Assembly: GCA_022792835.1 (NCBI GenBank)
Contig: JAAWBT010000086.1
Span: 1 to 53,693 of the forward strand
Source: Lachnospiraceae bacterium
Lineage (GTDB): Bacteria; Bacillota; Clostridia; Lachnospirales; Lachnospiraceae
DNA: 53,693 bases
Direction of reading: 5' to 3'
The notes under the pieces are model-generated. The model saw only the letters and a list, made by a program, of their open reading frames with translations, made no database searches and had not been told where the DNA came from. The position numbers were made by a program, and so were the translations under genes. This document shows, in pieces, positions 45,526-52,305 of the stretch (its first letter is position 1; every line of letters starts with the position of its first letter).

Positions 45526-46539
45526 TTGAAAACGGAAATATTAAGGCTGCTCAGGGAGCGGGAGGACTATGTGTCCGGGCAGGAGCTCTGCGGAAGGCTT
45601 TCTGTCTCCCGCACGGCTGTGTGGAAAATCATCAGGCAGTTGAAAGAAGAGGGGTATCTCATAGAGGCAGTGCAGAATAGAGGCTATTATTTATCTGGCG
45701 GACCGGATTTGGTGACCAGGGAGGAGATCTCCTCCCGGCTGAATACGAAGTGGGCGGGACATCCGACGGTATTTCTGAACATGACCGATTCCACCAACAA
45801 TGAGGCAAAACGTCTGGCGGAGGCAGGGGCAGCCCATGGGACCTTGGTGGTGGCAGAGTTTCAGGAGGCTGGAAAAGGCCGCAGGGGCCGGAGCTGGTCT
45901 TCCCAGGCCGGAACTGGGATTTGGATGACGATTGTGTTAAAACCGGAGTTTTCCCCTTCTCAGGCTTCCATGTTGACGTTGGTGGCAGCAATGGCTGTGG
46001 CTGACGGGATCCGGAAGGCGACGGGGCTTAAGGCCGGGATCAAATGGCCCAATGATATTGTACTTGCGGGGAAAAAGGTTTGTGGGATCCTGACAGAAAT
46101 GAGCTCTGAGCCGGATTATATCAATCATGTGGTGGTGGGGATCGGCATCAATGCCAACCTGACGGAGTTTCCGGAGGAGCTTCGGGAGAAAGCTACTTCT
46201 CTGCTTTTGGAGGGGGAGCAGCCGGTCAGACGTGCCGCCGTTATCGCGGCTGTCTGGGAGGCCTTTGAGCTCTACTATGACCAATTTCTGAAAACAGCGG
46301 ATCTGTCTCTTTTAAAGCCAGCCTATGAAAGCCGGCTTCTCAACAGGGATCAAAAGGTGTGTGTGCTGGACCCTGTGGGAAACTGGGAAGGAATTGCCAG
46401 AGGAATTGATGAAAACGGCCGTCTTCTGGTGGAGCCGGAGGACGGAATGGTACAGGGAGAAAGGCTGTCTGGAGAAGCTTGTTTAAGAGCTGTAGATTCC
46501 GGTGAGGTATCGGTCAGAGGGGTATACGGATATGTGTGA
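45526..46539 (+). CDS. birA: Biotin--protein ligase / biotin repressor
   Basis: BirA attaches biotin to carboxylase carrier proteins and, with its DNA-binding domain, represses biotin genes. The 337-residue protein has an N-terminal winged helix (about 1-60, VSGQELCGRLSVSRTAVWKII), so this is the repressor-capable class. The ligase core shows GKGRRGRSWSSQAGTGIW, IKWPNDIVL and KVCGILTEM. The start is a TTG at 45526 with GGAGGT upstream. Its end overlaps the next gene by eight bases. Confidence 0.92.
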   Translation: MKTEILRLLREREDYVSGQELCGRLSVSRTAVWKIIRQLKEEGYLIEAVQNRGYYLSGGPDLVTREEISSRLNTKWAGHPTVFLNMTDSTNNEAKRLAEAGAAHGTLVVAEFQEAGKGRRGRSWSSQAGTGIWMTIVLKPEFSPSQASMLTLVAAMAVADGIRKATGLKAGIKWPNDIVLAGKKVCGILTEMSSEPDYINHVVVGIGINANLTEFPEELREKATSLLLEGEQPVRRAAVIAAVWEAFELYYDQFLKTADLSLLKPAYESRLLNRDQKVCVLDPVGNWEGIARGIDENGRLLVEPEDGMVQGERLSGEACLRAVDSGEVSVRGVYGYV

Positions 46540-46867
46540 CACAGGTGGAAATAAAGTTTTGTGCGGAGCAAATTCCTACCGGCAGAAATACTATTTTAAT
46601 GATGAGTTTTCCATGCTGCCGGAGAAGATCAAAGGAGAGCTGCAGGCGCTCTGCGTTCTCTATGTGGCGGATGTGGGAGGAGTTTTGCTTCTGGAGTTTG
46701 ACAGTGAGGGAAATCTTCTGCTCCGGGTGGAAAGTGAGGAGAGTGATGCTTTCTTCGACGAGATTGGAAGCGCGCTGAAGATCAAACAGATTCAGAGGGA
46801 GCAGCAAGAGCTTTTGGAGTCGCTGGAATTGTTTTATAAAACTTTTTATCTGGAGACGAGTACATGA
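46532..46867 (+). CDS. DUF6145-like small protein
   Basis: This 111-residue cytoplasmic protein contains a conserved-looking core (NSYRQKYYFNDEFSMLPEKIK...FDSEGNLLLRVESEESD). I associate it with the DUF6145 group of Lachnospiraceae, usually found next to birA and dusB, but this is from memory and the function is unknown. The ATG at 46532 lies inside the end of birA. Its stop overlaps dusB (ATGA), so all three genes are translationally linked. Confidence 0.68.
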   Translation: MCDTGGNKVLCGANSYRQKYYFNDEFSMLPEKIKGELQALCVLYVADVGGVLLLEFDSEGNLLLRVESEESDAFFDEIGSALKIKQIQREQQELLESLELFYKTFYLETST

Positions 46868-47847
46868 ATATGACAAAAAAGCTGGCGATCGGCGGCGTGG
46901 TTTTGGAGACACCGGTGGTGCTGGCGCCGATGGCAGGTGTGACGGACCTGCCTTTTCGTATGCTCTGCCGGGAGATGGGCTGCGGGCTGGTGTGTACGGA
47001 GATGATCAGTGCAAAGGCTGTTTATTATAAAAACAGAAACAGCCGCATTCTGCTGGCGGTGGATGAGACGGAGCGCCCTGTTTCCATGCAGCTGTTTGGT
47101 TCAGAGCCGGAGCTTCTCGGACAGATCGCAGCTCTTTTGGAGCCGGGGCCTTATGATGTGATTGATTTCAATATGGGCTGCCCTGTTCCAAAAGTGGTCA
47201 ATAACCGGGAAGGCTCCGCGCTTATGAGAGAACCGAAGCTGGCGGGGGAGATTCTTGGGGCCATGGTAAAGGCAGTGAAAAAGCCTGTCACAGTCAAGAT
47301 CAGAAAAGGCTTTGATGAGGCTCATGTCAATGCAGTGGAGATCGCAAGGATTGCCGAAGCTGCCGGAGTATCGGCGATTACAGTGCATGGAAGGACCAGA
47401 GAACAATATTATTCTGGAACAGCAGACTGGGATATTATTCGGCAGGTAAAGGAAGCGGTTTCTATACCGGTTATCGGAAACGGGGATATTTTTAAAGCCG
47501 CGGATGCCATAAGAATGATGGAAGAGACCGGATGTGACGGTGTAATGGCAGCCAGAGGGGCCAGAGGCAATCCATGGCTCTTTCGGGAAATCCGGGAATT
47601 TATGGAAACCGGAAAGGTCCCTAAAAGGCCGGGAATCGGAGAAATCCGGGAGATGATTCTGCGTCATGGACGTATGCTGTCAGAATTCAAGGGGGAGAAT
47701 CAGGCCATGCGAGAGATGCGCAAGCATGTGGCTTGGTACACGGCGGGCTGTCCCCATTCTTCTTCCTTGCGGGAGGCTGTGAACCGGGTGGAGAGTCTGG
47801 CAGAGCTGGAGGCATTGATGGAGGAGCGGCTGGCGGAAGAATTGTAG
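46864..47847 (+). CDS. dusB: tRNA-dihydrouridine synthase
   Basis: DusB reduces uridines of tRNA to dihydrouridine using FMN and NADPH. The 327-residue protein begins with the family block VVLAPMAGVTDLPFRMLCREMG. It has the catalytic Cys in FNMGCPVPKVV, the FMN-binding MQLFG and GNGDI segments, and VHGRTREQYYSGTADW. It overlaps the preceding gene by four bases. It ends the birA group; a strong new promoter starts 41 bases later. Confidence 0.94.
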   Translation: MNMTKKLAIGGVVLETPVVLAPMAGVTDLPFRMLCREMGCGLVCTEMISAKAVYYKNRNSRILLAVDETERPVSMQLFGSEPELLGQIAALLEPGPYDVIDFNMGCPVPKVVNNREGSALMREPKLAGEILGAMVKAVKKPVTVKIRKGFDEAHVNAVEIARIAEAAGVSAITVHGRTREQYYSGTADWDIIRQVKEAVSIPVIGNGDIFKAADAIRMMEETGCDGVMAARGARGNPWLFREIREFMETGKVPKRPGIGEIREMILRHGRMLSEFKGENQAMREMRKHVAWYTAGCPHSSSLREAVNRVESLAELEALMEERLAEEL

Positions 47848-47888
47848 CCGCAGGGCCGGAAAATGTAGGCCGGGCTGGAGTGAAAAGA

Positions 47889-47917
47889 TTGACAATCCCG
47901 GGGCTTTGGGATATAAT
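47889..47917 (+). promoter_or_regulatory. Perfect-consensus promoter of greA/lysS
   Basis: -35 TTGACA (47889-47894), 17-base spacer, -10 TATAAT (47912-47917). The start near 47924 gives a leader of nearly 200 bases before greA. Confidence 0.93.
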
Positions 47918-48080
47918 ACCTTGACGGACGCAAGTCCGCCTGAGGAAAATAATTGTTTCCGGAGCGAAGGATAATCAAGGGTACAAAAGACATATAATAT
48001 GATGATATCAGGGTCAAAGGGTCATGGGACTGGTGTATTCAGGCCCCATATCTTTTTGTCCGAACATCATAAGACAGTGT
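47918..48080 (+). ncRNA. Candidate structured leader RNA or small RNA before greA
   Basis: After the promoter, CCTTGA (about 47919-47924) can pair with TCAAGG (about 47977-47982), enclosing two hairpins: CGGAC-GCAA-GTCCG with a GNRA loop, and GGAAA...TTTCC. Further on ATGGG...CTG pairs with CAG...CCCAT and is followed by ATCTTTTTG, a terminator-like end near 48060. The layout suggests a three-way-junction leader with an attenuator, or a stand-alone RNA. I recognise no known class. Confidence 0.45.
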
Positions 48081-48120
48081 GTCAGGCGGAAAAAGAAACA
48101 AGGAAGGGATTTGAAGCGGT

Positions 48121-48606
48121 ATGGCAGAAACAAAGAAAAACATTCTGACTTATGCTGGCCTTAAAAAGTATGAGGAAGAGCTGGCAGACCTTAAGGTAGT
48201 GAAACGGAGAGAGATTGCTCAGAAGATTAAAGAGGCGAGAGAGCAGGGAGACCTTTCCGAAAATGCCGAGTATGATGCAGCGAAGGATGAGCAGAGGGAC
48301 ATTGAGCTTCGCATTGAGGAGTTGGAAAAGCTTCTTAAAAATGCAGAAGTTGTGGTGGAAGACGAGATAGAGCTGGATAAGATCAGCGTGGGTTGTGAGG
48401 TCAAGGTTTATGATGTGGAATACGAAGAAGAGATGGATTTTCGGATTGTCGGTTCCACAGAGGCAAACAGCCTTCAGAATAAGATTTCGAATGAGTCTCC
48501 GGTTGGCAGGGCGCTGATTGGGAAACGGGTTGGCGAAACAGTAGTGGTGGAAACCCAGGCAGGAGACGTGGAATATAAAGTTCTTGACATTAAGCGGGTA
48601 TCTTAA
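48121..48606 (+). CDS. greA: Transcription elongation factor GreA
   Basis: GreA rescues backtracked RNA polymerase by stimulating transcript cleavage. The 161-residue protein has the N-terminal coiled coil with the acidic tip ([19 protein letters not shown]) and the C-terminal FKBP-like domain (VGCEVKVYD...[15 protein letters not shown]). AAGGAAGGG lies upstream of the ATG. LysS follows 29 bases later, a common gene order in Firmicutes. Confidence 0.95.
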   Translation: MAETKKNILTYAGLKKYEEELADLKVVKRREIAQKIKEAREQGDLSENAEYDAAKDEQRDIELRIEELEKLLKNAEVVVEDEIELDKISVGCEVKVYDVEYEEEMDFRIVGSTEANSLQNKISNESPVGRALIGKRVGETVVVETQAGDVEYKVLDIKRVS

Positions 48607-48635
48607 AGACCAAAACAGAGGAAAAGAGGGAGAAC

Positions 48636-50126
48636 GTGGCAGAGCAGAACAGAACGCAGGAACAGGATTTGGGACAGCTCCTAAAGGTGCGCCGTGAGAA
48701 GCTTTTCGGTATGCAGGAAGAGGGAAAGGACCCCTTTCAGATCACAAAGTACGACGTGACCCATCACAGTGAGGAGGTGCGGTCAGCCTTTGACGAGTTG
48801 GAAGGAAAAGAAGTTTCCATTGCCGGAAGGATGATGTCCAAACGGGTTATGGGAAAGGCTTCTTTTTGTCATGTCCAGGATCTTCAGGGCTCTATTCAGT
48901 CTTATGTGGCAAGGGACAGTATCGGTGAAGAGCCGTATAAGGCGTTTAAAAAATATGATATCGGCGACCTGGTTGGAATCCGGGGCACGGTATTTCGGAC
49001 CAAAACAGGAGAGATCTCCATTCATGCGGAAGAGATCACTCTGCTTTCCAAGAGCCTCCAGATCCTTCCGGAGAAATTCCATGGCCTGACCAACACGGAT
49101 CTGCGTTACCGCCAGCGTTACGTGGATCTGATTATGAATCCGGAGGTGAAGGACACTTTCATCAAGCGGTCGAAGATCATCAGCACCATCCGCCGTTTCC
49201 TGGATGCTCAGGGCTTCATGGAGGTGGAGACGCCGATGTTGGTCTCCAACGCAGGCGGCGCGGCGGCCAGGCCCTTTGAGACCCATTTCAATGCTCTGGA
49301 CGAGGACCTGAAGCTCCGTATTTCTCTGGAGCTCTATTTGAAGCGGCTCATTGTCGGCGGCCTGGAGCGGGTCTACGAGATCGGGCGGGTGTTCCGCAAC
49401 GAAGGGCTGGACACCAGGCACAATCCGGAATTTACCCTGATGGAGCTTTACCAGGCATACACCGATTACCACGGTATGATGGACCTGACGGAAAATATGT
49501 ACCGCTATGTGGCAAAGGAGGTTCTCGGAACCACGACCATTGTCTATAACGGAGTCGAAATGGATCTGGGTAAGCCCTTTGAACGGATCACCATGGTAGA
49601 GGCGGTGAAAAAATATGCCGGCGTAGACTTCAGTGAAATCCATACGCTGGAAGAAGCGCGCGCAGCCGCGAAAGAACATCACGTGGAGTTTGAGGCACGT
49701 CACAAGAAGGGGGATATTTTAAGTCTGTTCTTTGAGGAATTTGTGGAAGAGCACCTGATCCAGCCGACCTTTGTCATGGACCATCCCATTGAGATCTCGC
49801 CTCTTACCAAGAAAAAGCCGGACAACCCGGAATATGTGGAGCGGTTCGAGTTCTTTATGAACGGCTGGGAGATGGCAAACGCCTACTCAGAGCTTAACGA
49901 TCCCATTGACCAGAGGGAACGTTTCGCAGCCCAGGAGGAACAGTTTGCCCAGGGCGACGAAGAGGCGAACCACACTGACGAAGACTTCCTCAACGCACTG
50001 GAGATCGGTATGCCCCCCACCGGCGGCATCGGTTACGGCATTGACAGGATGTGTATGCTGTTCACGGATTCATTAGCCATTCGGGACGTACTGCTGTTCC
50101 CCACGATGAAAAGTTTAGACAAATAG
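48636..50126 (+). CDS. lysS: Lysyl-tRNA synthetase, class II
   Basis: LysS charges tRNA-Lys. The 496-residue protein has the N-terminal OB-fold anticodon domain (about 58-150; [18 protein letters not shown]) and the class II core: motif 1 ([10 protein letters not shown]), motif 2 ([20 protein letters not shown]) and motif 3 (GIGYGIDRM). The GTG start has AGGGAG upstream. The reading frame and C-terminus are intact, so the adjacent integrated element did not disrupt it. Confidence 0.96.
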   Translation: MAEQNRTQEQDLGQLLKVRREKLFGMQEEGKDPFQITKYDVTHHSEEVRSAFDELEGKEVSIAGRMMSKRVMGKASFCHVQDLQGSIQSYVARDSIGEEPYKAFKKYDIGDLVGIRGTVFRTKTGEISIHAEEITLLSKSLQILPEKFHGLTNTDLRYRQRYVDLIMNPEVKDTFIKRSKIISTIRRFLDAQGFMEVETPMLVSNAGGAAARPFETHFNALDEDLKLRISLELYLKRLIVGGLERVYEIGRVFRNEGLDTRHNPEFTLMELYQAYTDYHGMMDLTENMYRYVAKEVLGTTTIVYNGVEMDLGKPFERITMVEAVKKYAGVDFSEIHTLEEARAAAKEHHVEFEARHKKGDILSLFFEEFVEEHLIQPTFVMDHPIEISPLTKKKPDNPEYVERFEFFMNGWEMANAYSELNDPIDQRERFAAQEEQFAQGDEEANHTDEDFLNALEIGMPPTGGIGYGIDRMCMLFTDSLAIRDVLLFPTMKSLDK

Positions 50127-50160
50127 AAATGCTTGAAAGTCGCATAAATAGGGCATTTCT
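50126..50160 (+). terminator. Weak hairpin at the lysS end, possible att region
   Basis: GAAATGC (50126-50132) pairs with GCATTTC (50153-50159). The T-tract is short. Base composition shifts sharply to AT-rich here, so the left attachment site of the element may lie in or near this hairpin. Confidence 0.4.
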
Positions 50161-50188
50161 TGTATGTGTGATAAAGATTATATAGTGA

Positions 50189-50242
50189 TTTTACACGGAC
50201 TTTACACGGATTGCAGTTTGTAATGTGTAAAACCGTGTAAAG
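50189..50242. repeat. Clustered TTTACACGG repeats at the element edge
   Basis: TTTTACACGG (50189-50198) and CTTTACACGG (50200-50209) are direct repeats 11 bases apart. CCGTGTAAAG (50233-50242) is an exact inverted copy, with a partial GTGTAAAA just before it. The arrangement resembles arm-type sites of tyrosine integrases, but no integrase is in view. Confidence 0.55.
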
Positions 50243-50250
50243 GAAAGAAA

Positions 50251-50283
50251 AGACTATCAGCAGTTACTGGTAGTCTTTTTTTA
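50251..50283. terminator. Terminator beside the AT-rich minus-strand gene
   Basis: AGACTATCAG (50251-50260) pairs with CTGGTAGTCT (50267-50276), then a T-run; on the minus strand a TTTTC run follows the stem. It can end transcription from both sides. Confidence 0.85.
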
Positions 50284-50312
50284 ATGAATGCACTAATAAG
50301 AGTGATTATATA

Positions 50313-51197
50313 CTATCTATTTCTTTTGTTCCATGCCTTTTGAGGACTACAATATTCACAATATTTTTTCCGACTTTGACTTGTTAAAAAATATGAGCCG
50401 CAACATTTGCATTGTTTAACAAGCATAGTTTTTGAAATATCAATTGAATTATTTCCAATACATATCAAACAAAAATAATACACAGATAAATGAAATAAAT
50501 TATTTGTGCTAATGGCGAAAGTAAAAGTGTGATTGTTGTGTTCAAGCATAGAATTAAAACTAAAATGATTTGCAATACTTGGAGAAAAGTGTTTCGCCAC
50601 AGAATCACGATGTTTTATGAAATAGGACATATCAATTTTTAAGTATTCACTAAAATTATACACTGTATCTTCTGAATATATAGCAATATACCAAAGAAAA
50701 TCACGATACATTACATATAACCAATAAATGAAATAAGAAACATTACAATAGGAATAATAAAAGTCAGAGTAATTGTATTTTTCTTTTATTTGTCTAATGC
50801 TTTCAATAGGAAAGTCAACTTTACTATAATTATTGCATTGGAGAGCATCTTCTTGGATATTTCCGAAGTATGGAAGTCCATATTTTTTACAAAAATCAAG
50901 GATAATTAAAAAATGCTGTTCTGTAAGTTGATTTTGAATATATTTTCTAAAACCACCTTTTAGGTTTAATTTTACGGCTAAAAAAATCATATCCAGGAAT
51001 ATGTTTGAATTATTAAATTCAACAATTTTTCCCGAATCACGACTGGATATATATTTATCTGGACAATTTTCTGAAGCAATTATCATAAAGTCATCATCTG
51101 TATTTTTCACTATATCGTAATTATCATATTTAAATTCAATAGTACTCATTATTACATTTGGATTGCTTAAAGTAATATCAAAATCATTGTTTTTCAA
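50313..51197 (-). CDS. AT-rich gene of unknown function with C-terminal zinc ribbon
   Basis: This 294-residue protein is rich in Asn, Tyr, Phe and Ile and much lower in GC than the chromosome. No known catalytic motif is seen in residues 1-255. The C-terminus (about 262-294) has CKCCGSYF...KKYCEYCS, a four-to-five-cysteine zinc ribbon resembling those ending DUF6076- or CGNR-type proteins. The start is a TTG at 51197 with AAAGGAGG upstream. It is read away from the replication genes and could be accessory cargo, for example defence or regulation. That is a guess. Confidence 0.75.
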   Translation of the reverse strand: MKNNDFDITLSNPNVIMSTIEFKYDNYDIVKNTDDDFMIIASENCPDKYISSRDSGKIVEFNNSNIFLDMIFLAVKLNLKGGFRKYIQNQLTEQHFLIILDFCKKYGLPYFGNIQEDALQCNNYSKVDFPIESIRQIKEKYNYSDFYYSYCNVSYFIYWLYVMYRDFLWYIAIYSEDTVYNFSEYLKIDMSYFIKHRDSVAKHFSPSIANHFSFNSMLEHNNHTFTFAISTNNLFHLSVYYFCLICIGNNSIDISKTMLVKQCKCCGSYFLTSQSRKKYCEYCSPQKAWNKRNR

Positions 51198-51254
51198 TTA
51201 AAAATAACCTCCTTTTGTGTATGTTTCGTGTGTATGTTTAAAGCTACTGTTTAA

Positions 51255-51283
51255 ATAATACATGATTTACAATGAAATTGCAA
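51255..51283 (-). promoter_or_regulatory. Predicted promoter of the zinc-ribbon gene
   Basis: Minus strand: -35 TTGCAA (51283-51278), 17-base spacer, -10 TATTAT (51260-51255), 58 bases upstream of the TTG start. Confidence 0.7.
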
Positions 51284-51289
51284 GGTCAA

Positions 51290-51312
51290 AACAAGACGAA
51301 CGTTCACTTGTT
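51290..51312. promoter_or_regulatory. Operator-like inverted repeat between divergent element genes
   Basis: AACAAG (51290-51295) and CTTGTT (51307-51312) enclose the perfect palindrome GAACGTTC (51298-51305). Its position between the minus-strand gene and the excisionase-like gene suits a control site of the element. The binding protein is unknown. Confidence 0.4.
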
Positions 51313-51340
51313 AAAAATAATCATGACAGGAGGAAAAATC

Positions 51341-51538
51341 ATGTATGCTACAAAACAAAGTAAAATAACGGATAATACGGTAACCATAGATACACAAACA
51401 TTAACGGAACTTCTACATTGCGGAAAAGTAACAGCAGTAAAAATAGGTACGGATGCGGAAGCAAAGGTGCAGGTAGGAAAACGAGTGCTTTGGAATTTGC
51501 CTAAAGTTCAACGGTATATAGATACAATTTCTCTATAA
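51341..51538 (+). CDS. Excisionase-like small DNA-binding protein (DUF6462-like)
   Basis: This 65-residue protein has the short winged-helix feel of excisionases: TLTELLHCGKVTAVKIGTDAEAKVQVGKRVLWNLPKVQRYID, where a helix-turn is followed by a wing. I associate it with the DUF6462 group of Clostridia mobile elements, from memory. CAGGAGG lies seven bases before the ATG at 51341; a longer frame to 51272 has no such site. Excisionases steer integrase towards excision and often sit early in the element operon. Confidence 0.7.
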   Translation: MYATKQSKITDNTVTIDTQTLTELLHCGKVTAVKIGTDAEAKVQVGKRVLWNLPKVQRYIDTISL

Positions 51539-51552
51539 GGCGGTGTCAATTT

Positions 51553-52305
51553 ATGAAATCAGATTTTGCACTTGCCAAAGAGGAATTGAGCCAGATAGGG
51601 ATAAAAAGGGTAGCCGCTGATTTTTACCAAGAGCCAAGACGAAAAGGCAGTTGTTATTTTGTAAAAAGTCCGGCAACGCACGACAAGACAGCGAGCCTTG
51701 CCATTTATCCAAACTCTAATAGATTTTGTGATTTTGCCAACGGTAATTTATCGGGAGATTGCATTGCTTTTGTGGCTTATGTCAAAGGGTGCAATCAATG
51801 GCAAGCATTAAAGGAACTGCAAGCCTATTATGGATTGACGGACGCAAGGGAGCAGGAGAAAGAGGAAGCAAGACGGCGCATACAGCTACAGCAGGAGCAG
51901 GAACGCCGGAAAGAAGAACGCAAGCGAACCTTTTATGCGGCTTTATGGTGCGAAATAGACCGATTGAAGCGTTGGGAGGGTATTTATAGGACAAGCATAG
52001 AAAAGGCGGTATTTGAGCCATTTAGCGACACATGGGCGTATTGTGTGAATGAACTGCAAAAGACGGAATATCGGTTAGACATTCTATGTGCGGCAGATTG
52101 CCGGGAATACACAAGGTTGAAGCCGTACCATGAGAATTTACCGTCTGACCGTTATAAATGGCTTCTGGATTGTTTGGCAGTATTGCAGGAGTGCGGCGCA
52201 TTTCAAGCCACAAAGGAAGAAATAAAAGAAATCACAGCGCAACAGAATTTTGAATTGACAAGGAAGCCGGAAACAACAGTTAGGAGGTGCGGCGTTGAGT
52301 GGTAA
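51553..52305 (+). CDS. CHC2-type zinc-finger-like primase protein, ligands reduced
   Basis: This 250-residue protein has an N-terminal region (about 15-95) with the shape of the DnaG CHC2 finger: SPATHDKTASLAIYPNSNRFCDFANGNLSGDCIAFV matches the usual pattern of finger, DK..S and GGD.I.FV. Yet the usual C-x2-H...C-x2-C ligands are mostly missing. A charged Glu/Arg/Gln stretch (about 98-125) and a helical C-terminus follow. Such proteins precede D5-type helicases in mobile elements. It overlaps the helicase gene by 11 bases. Confidence 0.75.
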   Translation: MKSDFALAKEELSQIGIKRVAADFYQEPRRKGSCYFVKSPATHDKTASLAIYPNSNRFCDFANGNLSGDCIAFVAYVKGCNQWQALKELQAYYGLTDAREQEKEEARRRIQLQQEQERRKEERKRTFYAALWCEIDRLKRWEGIYRTSIEKAVFEPFSDTWAYCVNELQKTEYRLDILCAADCREYTRLKPYHENLPSDRYKWLLDCLAVLQECGAFQATKEEIKEITAQQNFELTRKPETTVRRCGVEW

